Assembly (NCBI GenBank): GCA_031763025.1
Contig: JASSKH010000050.1
Location: forward strand, 372,001 to 436,000
Source of the DNA: Macrocystis pyrifera
Taxonomy: Eukaryota > Sar > Phaeophyceae > Laminariales > Laminariaceae
Reading direction: 5' to 3'
DNA length: 64,000 nt
Position numbers and translations under genes: made by a program. Position 1 is the stretch's first letter, and each line of letters opens with the position of its first letter. Under the pieces are notes generated by a model. It ran no database searches. It was given only the letters and a program-made list of their open reading frames with translations, and was not told the DNA's origin. Shown one piece after another: positions 35,934-48,000 of this stretch.

Positions 35934-36074
35934 AATCAGGTGTACCTTGGCCTTTTCGTGCCAAAATCAGTTACAATGTCAGCTTGGCCAATAGCAGGGC
36001 TCCTGGTGTGTGTTTTGTAATTGATTTCAGTATGTAACTGTTTTTGGCACGACAGTGGCCAAGTATACCTGATT
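35934..36074. mobile_element. Fold-back / MITE-like element with 42-bp inverted repeats
   Basis: The left arm (35934-35975) contains AATCAGGTGTACCTTGGCC and GTGCCAAAATCAGTTACA. The right arm (36033-36074) is its inverse with several changes (TGTAACTGTTTTTGGCAC, GGCCAAGTATACCTGATT). The arms enclose a 57-bp loop. A partial extra arm, TTGGCCAAAATCAG, occurs at about 35896. No coding capacity; no target duplication identified. Confidence 0.8.
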
Positions 36075-36514
36075 TTGGCAAAAACCCACTTACGTATGTA
36101 ATCGTGTTTTCGTTTTATCTCTTGATGAACGGCTAATAGAGCAATGAAACTTACATCGACGTTCTCCTTGTTGTTTCTTCAGTGCTGTCTCCACCGAATT
36201 TCACCTTGATCGGGACGATTTTTGTATGAAATTTGAGCTAGTAATAGGTAGTTCATGTTTTTGAGTTCTTGCGGATATCTCGGCGAGATCGGGTCGGAAT
36301 TCAAGTATCCTCATATTTTTCGAGTACGTACCTATACTTGTTTTAGTCACACTGAGTGTTGTGTGAGCGGTGTCTGGTTCACTGTCCCAATTTTCAACTT
36401 CCAGTTCGCAGCGGTTCACGATACGCAAATTTAGAATTGTGTGTCCGTTTTTTGGGCTGACCCAGCTCTTAGTTAGGTCTTACGATATGGTAATATCGAA
36501 GAAAACGAAGAAAA

Positions 36515-36760
36515 GAGCTGGGTTCACCACTTTGTAGATATCAATAAAATTCCAGGATTATTCTGATGCCCTGTATAATATTTGCACGTAGGTACTGCGA
36601 CTATAAAATGCCCAAAAACAACGTGGAGGGGGGGGGGGGGGGTGGAGGGTGATGTAGCTCCGAGGTCCATGATGTAAAATAGTTCCGCGGTCTACGATGC
36701 CAAGCACCATGATTTCGATGTTGGGTTCAATTCCCGGGGTGCAACGCTTTTTTCTTGTAT
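36515..36760 (+). repeat. Dispersed repeat Y, copy 1 (tRNA-like 3' part)
   Basis: Shares with 37287-37505 the blocks GAGCTGGGTTCACCACTTTG, AAAAACAACGTGGAGGG, TCCGCGGTCTAC and CAGCACCATGATT. Its 3' part has GGTTCAATTCCCGG, matching a pol III B box, followed 11 bp later by TTTTTT, a possible pol III terminator. A long G tract lies at 36629-36645. It may be a second, older SINE family; a full cloverleaf is not evident. Confidence 0.55.
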
Positions 36761-37286
36761 CCGACGATTTTTGACCGTTCAACGATTTCTGACCGTTTGC
36801 AGTTCGCGCTTCGCGCTCACGGCCACCCGGCGGCTCCTGCAGAGGGCTAATTATATTTGTGTACCTTGTAGGCGGGAGCAGGGTGCCAAATGGGATCACA
36901 TCCGGGTGGGATCAGGTCCGGGTGGGATCAGGAGAGCCAAGCAGGGGTCTGTTTCGTTTTCCCCGCTTAGCATGGAGAATATTCCAAGAAACTTTTTATC
37001 TACAAGTTGGAGAACTATACTGGAAGAAAAACCCAGGGAATGTTTATCTTACTATAAGTGAATAGGCGTACTTAGGAATCGTGATCCGCAGTTTTTTTTT
37101 TGCTATCTCGAAACAAACGCGACACATGCAACACAGCCAGCCGTGTTTCTGATCGGGTTTTGACGCAGGTTGGGGTCCGGGTTAGGGTAGGGATTAGGTC
37201 TACACCTCTACATTGATCCAACCAGGAAATACAGCCTACCCCTGACAGACCCGTGCTACACAACATATTACAAATTGGAATAGGAG

Positions 37287-37505
37287 TGAGCTGGGTTCAC
37301 CACTTTGTAGAAGGAGATAATTTCCAGGAAATTTCCTATGCTCTGTACATGCTTTTACGTGCACGTAGTACACGTATATTGCGACTACAAATAGCCTAAA
37401 AACAACGTGGAGGGTGATATACGAAGCTCCGCGGTCTACAATGCCAGCACCATGATTGTGCTGCTGGGTTCCGTTCCAGGGCTGCGACGTATTTGTTTTT
37501 AAAAA
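37287..37505 (+). repeat. Dispersed repeat Y, copy 2
   Basis: Direct second copy of 36515-36760 about 0.5 kb downstream. Here AGCAC..GTGCT forms a 5-bp stem with a 7-nt loop (CATGATT), followed by GGGTTCCGTTCC, resembling an anticodon arm and a degenerate T arm. The B box is less well conserved than in copy 1. Confidence 0.55.
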
Positions 37506-37537
37506 CCATACCAAACACTTTCGGGTTTGCTCCCCCC

Positions 37538-37881
37538 AGTATACCAGCGCAGTACCACCAGTCTAGGATTCCCTAGCCTACCACCAGTCTAGGATTCCCG
37601 AGAACTGATTTGGAGCTGTAGCGACCCACTAGTATACCAGCGCAGTACCACCAGTATAGGATTCCCTAGAGTGCCACCAGTCTAGGATTCCCTAGACTAC
37701 CACCAGTCTACGATTCCCTAGAACTGATTTGGAGCGGTAGCGACCTACCAGTGCACCAGCGCAGTACCACCAGCCTAGGATTCCCTGGACTGATATGGCG
37801 CGGTGGCGACCCACCAGTATACCAGCGCAGTACCACCAATCTAGGATTCTCGAGACTGATTTGGAGCGGGAGCGACTCACT
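37538..37881. repeat. Nested minisatellite (66-bp unit with 26-27-bp internal expansions)
   Basis: Four units start at 37538, 37631, 37750 and 37816, of 93, 119, 66 and 66 bp. Each begins AGT(A/G)(T/C)ACCAGCGCAGTACC and ends GATTTGGAGCGG.AGCGAC. Length differences come from one, two or three copies of an inner ACCACCAGTCTAGGATTCCC element. The last two units are the 66-bp basic form. Confidence 0.92.
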
Positions 37882-38894
37882 GGCACGCACTAGAGCAGAG
37901 GGTGCAGTACTAGTAGTACACGAACGTCACCAACAGGAACAGAACACAAAGATTGTTTATAGATTCCGAATGAGCTTGGGTGCTCGGGAAGCGATTAAAA
38001 TCAACGAGAGATCCCTCTACTAAATATAGAAAAAATACAAAAAAAACTACCAACAACGGCACACAATATCTGCGCTGCCGCAAAAGTGCTCCTAAGGTAC
38101 GTAACGTATAGGCCTTCAAAAGGACTAGCAGGACGTTGAAGGACGGTATACTCCTGGTGTTTACGTATGTGTACTATATGTTTCTCCCGGCATAAAGTAC
38201 GATTGGTACCTTTGCGGACGGGGTAAGGAACCACGTGGGGCTACCGATTTACTTAAAATAAACCGTAGCGCGGTGTATGGGGCGAATGCATATTTTTGTT
38301 CCGAGACACAGACTCGTAGTTCGGATTTATCAGTGAAGTGCGCAAATGATGCGAGAACATGACATAAGTACGTTGTCTCGGCGCAGGCATACGTGGTTGT
38401 AACATGAGCGAATGCCAATGCTGCTCCAAAATGCGCCTTTTCCCAAAAATGGTTTTCAAACTGAGCGAAACTCCGATGATAGTCTTCGGGAGTGCTCAAA
38501 ATAGTATGCCAGGTACACACGCATTACCCGTTGGCGGTGGGTATATTTAGAAAAGAAAACAGACGTAAAACAAAACAAAAAAACAAACAAAAAAACTAAC
38601 AAGACAGAGACATGCTGCACGGGGGAGGTTGCGTGCGCAGCGGGTGTTTCGGATGCGCTTGAAAGAAAAATAAATAAATAAATATACAAGCACTACTACT
38701 GCACGTGGCAGAACAAAAAATCTGCAGCGTGTGAGTACATTGTCTGGAAATGTTGCGTACCAGGTATCTACCATGATGTCGGTAAGATCTCAAGGCACGA
38801 TAAATATTAGATACGAGAGAGAAGACAGGAAGTCAAATACTGTAACACAAAAAAAAACAAGAACCAAAAAACGCAACAGGTGACGCCATATATT
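37882..38894. other. Intergenic, no gene recognised
   Basis: A-rich runs near 38030-38045 and 38565-38600; small frames without recognisable domains. Confidence 0.45.
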
Positions 38895-39310
38895 GCGACA
38901 TTTGTGCAGCATACCGGCACAAAATTGTTTTGGCGCTGGAATATTTTGCACCATTTGGGCAGAATATCGACATAAAATCAATATTTAATTTGAACGGCAT
39001 GCCGATACAAAATCAACATTTGCAAATCACGCCGAAAAAGAATCAACATTTGCACGGTACGCCGGTACTAAATGATATCCATCGTGCGGGGACATTTTTC
39101 ATCATTTTGCGCAGCATCGTTGACTTAAATTGGATCGTGCTCGAACTGCGTGTACATACATGAGCAGGAGAGGAGCACAGCGCGCTATCATGTATGGAAC
39201 GCTGGTATTTTGTTTGAAGAACGATGGAAAAATTACCAAACGAGCAGCATGCCGGTCCATTTTGCAAACGGTTTTCTAAACGGACAGCATGCCGGTTCAA
39301 TTTGCGCAAG
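38895..39310. repeat. Degenerate tandem repeat around GCAGCATGCCGG
   Basis: Motifs of the type (G)CAGCATGCCGGTACAAAATCAA recur at about 38907, 38950, 38995, 39029, 39056, 39111, 39243 and 39283, spaced roughly 30-60 bp and often followed by ..ATTTGC... Units are strongly diverged. Confidence 0.65.
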
Positions 39311-39397
39311 ACACGACGACTTCTCAAAACTAGCAGCGTACATACCACACTCTGGACAATGGACACAACAATAGTCTATTGCTTCGACAATAGACGA

Positions 39398-39810
39398 GGG
39401 GGGGAATCTATCGATGTATATTATCTGAGACAATAGATTGTGCAAGGTATCTATCGATAGATATTGTCGGCGAGACTAGACTGGTGATATCGTCGATCGA
39501 TAGACATAGTCTAACACAATAGATGGCGAACTTCGTCCATCGATGGCCACTGCAGGCCACAAGAGAACGTGCGATATGTCGATCGATGGCCATTGCCGGC
39601 CACGATAGATTGTGCGAGATGTCTATCGACAGCCATTGGTGACCACAATAGATTGTGCGAGAGGTCTATCGATGTGGCCAATGCGGGCCACAGTAGATTG
39701 TGCAAGAGGTCTATCGACGGCCATTTGCCGGCCACACTAGATTGTACGATATGTCTATCGATGGCCATTGCCGGCAATAATAGATTGTACAAGCTATTCA
39801 CCGATAGCCA
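39398..39810. repeat. CTATCGATAG palindrome array, block 1
   Basis: About eight units of roughly 50-55 bp, each holding a palindromic or near-palindromic TCTATCGATAG or GTCTATCGATGGCC site, a GCCATTGCCGGCCAC segment and ACAATAGATTGTGC. Divergence between units is moderate. Related blocks occur at 41650-42190 and 42590-43040. Confidence 0.85.
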
Positions 39811-41083
39811 TCTCGAGGATATTTTGCACTCATCCCACTATATACGAGGTATGTCATGTTCTGCATGTATGTTCAAGGCGCTTCGCTCAGCAAGGAAAAG
39901 TACATCGAATTATGCGAAGCGGACAGAGGTCCATAATTGATTTTTTTTTTTTTCATGACTGTAGTTGCAAACTGGCGACTCGATAATGCCAAGAGTCCCG
40001 CCACCATGCTTCAGGAGAAAACAGCTCGGACGCCACATACGCTTCGCGTCGCGGGCGGTTTTCCGCAACCCTCGCTCACATGTCGTACGTACGTACATAC
40101 CGCAGGCAGGGTACTTATTTTCTTCTTTCGATATTATGCTCTGTGTCTGTACTCGTACGCACGAAAGATAAAGTTCAGCACGGCAGAGCAACACAGCAAA
40201 AACAATGAAAATGAAACCGAAAAAATCTGAAAGAAAAAAAATGCCCGTCCCCTTTCGTATACTAATTTATAATTTACTACCTGATTGGAACACGTTACAC
40301 TAGTCAAAGTGAAAAAATGAAAAAAAGAAAACAAACAAACAGCAGAGCTTCTCTCCCTGCCTCGTACGCCACCAGGCCCTCTCGCGACCATCTCGCCACC
40401 GATTCGGTCCGGGTGTGAATCTTTCCTCCCTCTCTTCTACAGTGAACCCCGTCGCCCGCCTCGAGAGAAGCCCGGTGCTCACCGTGGACCTCGTTCGCCA
40501 GCTCGACAATGGTGGTGCTCATTCGGGGTACCCCCCTCTTGTGATTTCAGCCCGGTCGCAAAAATAAGCACCGCTTGAATAGTTTCTTACAATCCCGAAT
40601 GACCCTTGAATAGTCGCACGTACTCTACCAAAAATAAAAAATGGAGGCCAGGCAGAGCCTATTGATGCACCCCTCGTGTCTCGAGGCACACGCGACGCCT
40701 AGGCACAAAAGCGGTGACCGCGCTCCTTGCAACTCTCCCCTTCTACCCGCCGCCAGCACCCGCTAACACCCGCGACAGTGCCGGGTTCGCCCGCGCAACC
40801 GTGCTCGGAGTTCACGCACGCACACGAAACGAAAGAAGAAAAAAAAGAAAGAAGCATTGAAAGTACGAAGACAAATGGAGAAACCAAAGACCCGGTGGAA
40901 AGGTACGGCAAGTAGTGGGAGCTCTGAGAGGCCAGGGATGTACCAACGGAGCACGCTCAGAGAGTGAGATCTAAGTACCTGGTAAGTAGTTCAATTCTAC
41001 GTGGTAATGTGAACCGACGTCATCATGTTGCGGAGACCATACGCTCTCACGCTCATTTGAAGAAGACATTATATATAGATGTC
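39811..41083. other. Intergenic, no gene recognised
   Basis: Contains a poly-T run at about 39941-39952 and A-rich segments near 40220-40345 and 40830-40850. No domain or element identified. Confidence 0.45.
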
Positions 41084-41199
41084 GCTATTAGTACGGGGGA
41101 CCATAGTAAATGGGACCAAATTTTGTTTGTAAAAATAGGTAAATATAAAGGCTTTAGTGTGTACCATATGTCCTGTTTACTATGGTCCTCCGTAATAAT
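41084..41199. mobile_element. MITE family M1, copy c
   Basis: Arms GTACGGGGGACCATAGTAAA and TTTACTATGGTCCTCCGTA enclose a short core with AAAATAGGTAAATATAAAGG. It is the clearest inverted-repeat copy: about 30 bp of each arm pair with few mismatches. Confidence 0.88.
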
Positions 41200-41640
41200 A
41201 GAAACTCGCGCACCAAGATGTTGGTAACTGTCATCAACTTGTGTGCTCCGGTAGTTTCGGAAATTGATTTGATTTAGTACCCTTACTTTGTCCTACAGTC
41301 TATGAACTCTACTTTGAATAAAACGTAGATCATTAAACTCAAACCACCTTACGCTGAAAATTCTAATATTTCCATTTCTCATCTCGAGTTTGTTTGTCCT
41401 ATACTGAAGCCAAGTAAGAGTTATTTTTTCGGACGCTGCTCATCTTTATTTTAGAATATGTTTTTGTTCGGAAATAAATTCGATTTATTACCCTTACGTT
41501 GTCTTATATAAACTGCACTTTCAAAAATAATCTGGATGCTAAAAATAAAACCACCTTGACAAGAAAATTTTCAACTTTCCGTTTCTTGACTCGAGGTTTT
41601 TTGTCTCGTACTGAAATGAAGTAAGTCATATGCATATTTT
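41200..41640. other. Intergenic with a diverged direct duplication
   Basis: Segments around 41255-41410 and 41460-41610 share a set of phrases in order (GAAAT..ATTCGATTTATTACCCTTAC versus GATTTGATTTAGTACCCTTAC, ACCACCTT, TTTCT..TCGAG.TTTTTTGTC). This indicates an old ~150-200-bp tandem duplication. No gene. Confidence 0.5.
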
Positions 41641-41649
41641 TCGGAGCCC

Positions 41650-42190
41650 GGCCAACAATCTATCGTGGGTGGCGAGGACTGTTGTTGGACACGATCGCGT
41701 ACCTATTGTTGGCGGCAATAGAAGCTTCAGCGGTCGTCAAGAATGGCCATCGACATGCATCATTCCACGGTATACAACAGGTTTGGGTAATAGTCTACTA
41801 CGAAAACACGCCCGACAATCTATTGTGGGTGACGATGGCTGTTGATGGATACAATTGCGTGTATATTGTAGGCGGCAACAGCCATCGAAAGGCGATCGTT
41901 TTGGTCTTCTATTGTTCGAACAATATCTATCACGGTTGCTTCCCCAACATCTATTGTTCAGGACAATGGCCATCTATGGACAACCTTGAGACTCCATTGT
42001 TAGGGCAAAGGCATATTGTCTCCATTGCCGAAAATGTATTGTTCCTTGACAATATCTATCGATAGACAGCGTTGCTAGCCTATTGTCGTTAACAATGTCT
42101 ATCGATAGAGAGTATTGCCCGTCTATTGTGGTTCACAATGTCGATCGTTAGCCAACGTTGCCAGTCTATTGTCGTTAACAATATCCAGTG
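41650..42190. repeat. CTATCGATAG palindrome array, block 2 (diverged)
   Basis: Repeated CAATATCTATCGATAGACAG and ACAATGTCTATCGATAGAG sites (about 42050, 42100), with CTATTGTCGTTAACAAT and CTATTGTGG between them. Older units to the left retain ATTGT and GGCGGCAA(T/C)AG blocks. Confidence 0.65.
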
Positions 42191-42589
42191 ACACACGCTT
42201 TTTCGAGGCTACTGTAGCGGCAATGTTCTGTTTCCTTTGTATTGTCCAGGGTATACGCATATCCTACCTCATCTATCTTTCCCGTGCAAAGCGTATCCGA
42301 TTAGGAATCACTATTAATAACACAGAGTACCAACCACAACAACACAGCCGACAATGCAACACACTTAACCCCCATGATGCCCACTGCCTTCTTGAGACAC
42401 ACAACGTTGCAGCCCTCCTTCACGTTATGCCATGCACTGACATAGGTGCTCATCAGGATACACCATGCACTCATTCCATATTGGTGGTGATTACAAGATG
42501 AGAATATGTCATTGTAGCGGCACAAAATGTTCCGTTGCTTAGTAAATCAGAGTGCATTGTAGGCGTGGAAATAGGCTAGTGATGGTGCC
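42191..42589. other. Spacer between palindrome blocks
   Basis: No gene or repeat recognised. Confidence 0.4.
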
Positions 42590-43040
42590 CATCGATAGAC
42601 ATTGTTGTCCACCACAATCGATTCGAAACGGTGTCCATCGATAGCAATTGCCGGCCACAATAGATTAGAAATGTATGTATCGATAACTATTGCTGGTCAC
42701 AATAGTTTCAGAAACATATCTATCGATAGCCATTACCGGTCACAAATAGATCAAGAAATGCAGCTAGCTATCGATAGCCGTTGCCGGCCACAATATATCC
42801 AGAAATAAATGTGTTCATCGATAGCCACCATGGACCGCAGTAGATTCTGCAAGCTATCCGTCGATAGCCATTGTTGTCGGTGACAATAGCTTTCAGCCCA
42901 GATACTTCAGCACACTCACTCCTGCCTGAACAATATGTTGGGGACGTAACCTATATATAGATATTACCGACGACAATGGATTGAGGAACGTGCCAATCGA
43001 TAGCCTTTGCCGACGACAATAGACCCGTCCATTGTACCAA
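42590..43040. repeat. CTATCGATAG palindrome array, block 3
   Basis: At least six units of roughly 45-60 bp with CATCGATAG or CTATCGATAG, GCCATTGCCGGTCACAA and AATAG..AGAAA segments. Unit structure matches block 1. Confidence 0.8.
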
Positions 43041-44489
43041 ATTCTATTGCTATTGCAGGGGCCATTGTCTATTGTCCAGGGTGTGCTGACATACGAAAAC
43101 CACACAGGTGGCCACTGGAGTACCTTGACTCTGGTGGACCTTAAGCAAAAACACCTTGAGCCACAAATCTCAAGGTCGATCATTGCCCAACGTGAACATC
43201 CGCAACGTCCCCGGATTGTCGAATGTACGCGTCACAATGTACTCAGGTCCGGAAAAGTACCAGGTCAAGGTGCTGTGTTTTTTGTTACACGGCTGACAGC
43301 ACAACAAAAATCGAAATCGAATCGAGAAACAAACCACAAAATAAAAAACGACAAAAACAAAGCAAAATCATGAAATCCGGGCAAAAAACGAAACACGAAA
43401 AAATACCGAAATTGATGGAGAAAAATGATATGTACACGAAAAAAAGTATAATGAAATCGGAGAAGACAACATAGACTGGGTACACTGCATACGCCCACAA
43501 CAGCATGTTACACCAACTTACAACGAGTTTTGTTGTATGGTAAACAATGTGATGTTTTTCCTGTTTCTGTACATTTTCTGGTCTCCCTCGCTGTTTTGCA
43601 CTGCACAAAATCGACACCATATGCGACACATGCTCTACACGCAAAAATCACCCAAAACGTGGGTTAAAATTAAGCAAAGCATGTGAAACTTCGGCACATA
43701 CCACGTTGGGGGAAGAATAATGTTTTGTACTTTTTTTCATACTTTTAAAAAAAATTCCGCGTCTATTCTGGAATAAACGAAAAGTTGCCAAAAATAACAC
43801 TACAAATATTTTGATAAAAAAATGCGATCGACGCAAAACTCACCCCTGGCACGATGCAAACATCATTATTGCAGATACATACATACCTGGTAGACGGCAA
43901 TTCGCAGTTCAACTGCACCAATTGTCAACTTCATGCCTCTCTTCCCCATCCCTTCCTTCTTCTCAATTATGCCAACGATTCAGTACCCCTTTGCAAGCCC
44001 CAAATTTCATTCGTTCAATATTCCATGTTATATTTCGTTATTATATAATACATACAACAACAACATATACAAACAACAAGCAGTATACAATTAATCGAAA
44101 AATGTGCCATAGGTGTCGGAGAAAAAAATAACTCCAACAATCGTTGCAAGAATATCCACAATCCTACTCATCCAAACGACACCGTCACATGTAACTTAAA
44201 GTTCACGACCGGACGTCTCACAATCGAGGTGTATTTGTTACGTTACGCAAGCGTTGCGGTATACGTTTGTCCTGTCGCCGCAACGTGCTAAGGTTGTGGT
44301 TTCGCCACAACGTCCCGCAACGTACCCAAGTGGCCACCTGTGGGACAAGGGTGCCGACAACGGGTGCAGGTACCGTACTATTAACTGTTATTGCACGGCG
44401 GTTGGCGTGCTTATTCCACATGTATGCGTGTGTACCCTTGACCATTTGTAGTTGGCCGGGTGTGTTTGAGGAGTTGGAACACCGCATAT
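43041..44489. other. Intergenic, no gene recognised
   Basis: A-rich; frames on either strand lack recognisable domains. GCAACGT-type words recur at 44240-44330. Ends where the LINE 3' fragment P begins. Confidence 0.45.
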
Positions 44490-44757
44490 CTTCCTTTCTC
44501 CGATTGATAAGCCTTATTGAAGAAGTCGTGTGGCGTGGGTGGATGACGAGCCTGCTTGGCTTGTTTCGTACTGTCTGACGCCGAGGGGCCGGGCATAGTT
44601 GACGAACGCTGGACGATGGCGGCAGACAGGGTAGCAAGGTACCAGGCGGGCCAGCAGGGAGACCCTGGCTGTGCTACTCGTACCATAAACTGCTGCCGCT
44701 ACCTGGAGCACGCCTTGTGCTTCGTTTGATTTGCCTGCTATTTTTCCCTTGGTTCTT

Positions 44758-44762
44758 GGTCT
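44758..44762. repeat. Target site duplication GGTCT (left)
   Basis: Matches GGTCT at 50523-50527. Uninterrupted paralogues at about 51285 and 61398 (inverse) have a single AGTCT at this place. Confidence 0.95.
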
Positions 44763-44993
44763 ATGGCCTCTGCCAGATGATATCAGCAAGAGGGCTTCCA
44801 GCGAGGGACTCCACCAGTCTCGCTGGCCTCGCACTCAGTAAGTCTTGTTCTTAGAGCTTGTATTATCACGGAGTGATCCTCATCGGACCACGAGCCAGGT
44901 GGCTAGGGGACATCACACAGGATCCCCGGCCACTGCTCCACTCACACATGCGATTACACTGAAACCTCCACGGCTTGGTATCTTTTGGCTACA
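44763..44993 (-). repeat. 3' LTR of right chromovirus
   Basis: 231 bp. In element sense it starts TGTAGCC and ends GGCCAT. The polypurine tract CTTTGGGGGTGC is adjacent at 44994-45005. Confidence 0.96.
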
Positions 44994-45071
44994 GCACCCC
45001 CAAAGCGAGTTCACTCGACACGAACGAGCTTGACAAAACCAAAAAACCAAGACGAAATCGCATGCGGCAAA

Positions 45072-48000
45072 TCACAAATCAATGCTGAACTCTGAAGCAA
45101 TTTTAATCTTGAGCGCACGGGTCATCCGTAATTTGCGCAATTCCTTCACGACGAATTCAGGCGCAGCAGAATAAATCGACCGCAAAGACTCCCACGTGCG
45201 CTCCTCTGCTTCGAAACCATCCCAATCGACCAAGACAATCACCTCGTTGGCATCATCTTCGGCCACATGCACCAAAGCATTCATGCGGCATTCACCCTGC
45301 GCAAAGGAATGTTGGAAAACATCCTTCAGATCAGCGGTGACGTTCAACGTCGCATCCGCATAAAATCGTAAACGAGCCACGTGAGCTTGATGCACCTTCC
45401 CAGAAACGATGTTCTGAACTGAGTACACATGATCATGATCAGCTGCTACCACACGCCACGGACCAGTCCATGTGGACAACAATTTCGGTGTGACACCCTG
45501 CCGACGAACACGAGCATACAACACGAAATCACCAACCGCAAATTTTGGCAACACCACCTGGCCCTGAGCCTGTTTACGTTTGTTGTCGCGAGACACGGCA
45601 ACAGCTGCGCGAATATCGGCGCAAAATCTCTCCTGCTCTGCAACGACTTCACGGACGTTCGCACGCAACAAGTCAGCATTCATCACGTCAACATTCCACC
45701 TGCCATCAGACTCAGAAACGAGCGCCGAGAAATCGGTACGCGGAGCACGCCCAAACATCACGCTGTACGGAGTGCTTCGGTAACGTTCACGAAACGAAGT
45801 GTTCAAGGCCCACTGAGCGGCCGGCAAAACATCAACCCACTCCGAAACCTGACGACGCTGTTCTGACAGAATGGAACGCAGAGCACGTACCACCTCTTTT
45901 ACCATGCGTTCACACGTACCGTTCGACCACGGCGTGTAAGCGACAGCAAAACGATGTTCGATGTGCAACGCGTCGCTCAACAAAGCAAGCACCCTGTTCT
46001 TGAAATGCGTGGCGGTATCACTCACCCACACACGCGGCACCCCCAAAGTCTTACACCAGGCTAGCAAATGCTTCGCTGTGACCTCGGCTGTACAAGCCTC
46101 GGCCGGTTCCAACGCCACGTAGTTGGACAAATCATCCATGATGACCAAAACATATCGGAAACCATCCTCATCAGGCAGGCCATCGCTACCTTCGGGCCCG
46201 CTGTGGCCAACATACAAAAAATCAAAGTGCACCACTTCTCCCGGAGCGGTACCATGCACCGTGTCTCCGTAGGGACGAGGAATGAGTGCACCTGCACGCG
46301 TGTCTACACAGTGCAAACACTGGCGAACGAATTCGCGAACCTGAGAATCCATGTGAGGCCAAACACAATATTCCTTCAGGCGAAACAAAGTCGGCGCCAC
46401 ACCACGGTGACCAGCCGAGCGCATGTGCGCGCACACCATCAAACGAGTTTGAAGAGCAAGATCATCCGGCGGAATCCACAAGACGTCACGCACCCCAACA
46501 CGCACACGAAACAAACCATCATCGGCCAAGGTAGCTTGACCGAAGGTTGTCGAAAATTCATGAACACCAACGCCGATACGAGCGACAGACCTTTGTTGCG
46601 AGGCACGAATCACATCCAATGCGGGAAGCGAATCGTCAGCATTACATGGGCTGTGCACGGCAACCGAACGAACAGGCACCGTAGGAACTTTGACCCAACG
46701 AGACAACAGATCCCCCCAACAGTTTCGATCGCCAGGGATGTGTTCGATTGCATAGCGGTATTGTCCTAAAACACCCTTCCAATTCTCTAGGCGTTGTGCC
46801 ATGGTCTTTGTGACCGTCGTGACACACTTCTCCGGATTGAAAATGTACTGCAAGTTTCGATGATCAGTAAAGATATGAACACCACCCCAAAGCAGGTATT
46901 CGAGCCTCCGGAACGTATTAACGATCGCAAAACCTTCTTTGTCGACAGTCGCCCAGCGCAACTGCGAACCTGTGAACGAACCACTCAGAAATCCGAGAGG
47001 CTCGTGAGACATGCTTTCCAACGCCAATCCACTGCGAAATTCGTGTTCAGGCACTTGGGTGAGAAAACTACCCCAATGGAAATCAGAAGCGTCAGGAAAC
47101 ATCAAAACAACGCACCCGGGACGAGGATGATGAAGCGGCACTGCTTGCGCCACCAAACCCCGTGCGGCATTCCACGCCCGCACCCGATCCTCCGTCCACG
47201 CGGTATCCTTGATGACACGATTGCGCGCCACTCGCTTAGTCCGACGTGTAGCCCCAACAAGGAGCTCCTCCAAAAAATCACGTAACGGTGCTACCGTTTC
47301 CGCTAAACGTGGTAACGATGTACGCAACCAGTTGACAGCCTGCAAGAATTGCATTAGTTCTCCAGCGTTTTCGGGACGACGCATTTCACTTAAACCTTGC
47401 ACTCGAGCGGGGTCATGGGACACGACACCATTGGAATACACCTTACCACACCAGACCAGTTCACGAGAGAAGAAGGTACACTTGTGGGCGGCGACAAACA
47501 GTCCAACATTCTCCAGGCGTTCAAGAATGTCATCAAGCAGCTGCAGAAGAGCTTCTTCGGTGTCTGCGAAAAAGAAAACGTCATCGACCCAAACTTTGCA
47601 ATCCAAACCACGCAACACTTCAGTCATGACACCTTGGAAATAAGAAGTCGCATTCAAAACACCTTGGGGAACACGGGTAGGCGTGAACAAACCGTCGCTT
47701 GTCGCCATGGTGAAGACGTCTTGCGCCTCCGGAGCCAAAGGCATCTGCCAGTACCCTTGAAGTAGGTCCAGCTTGCCGAAGAAACGCGCCCCCAGCAGAT
47801 CTCCCATGTCTTCATGGTTGGGCATGACGCCCGGGGACTTCTCCACCTGTGCGTTCACCGCCGAGTAGTCGCTCACCAAACGGAAAGAGTCCTTCTTGGG
47901 CACCGCCATCGCCGGACTCGCCCACACCGCCTGGATGTTGTGGTAGACAAAGCCAAAAAACACCAAAGCAGCAATGCACTTCGAGAGCCAGTCCCTTTTT

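Noticed and set aside
36515..37505. The pair of direct repeats as LTRs of a tiny retrotransposon
   Set aside because: Copies are diverged, lack matched TG/CA or other paired ends and a target duplication, and the ~520 bp between them shows no PBS or coding sequence.
37538..37881. CRISPR-like array
   Set aside because: Units are contiguous minisatellite repeats with no unique spacers, in a eukaryotic context.
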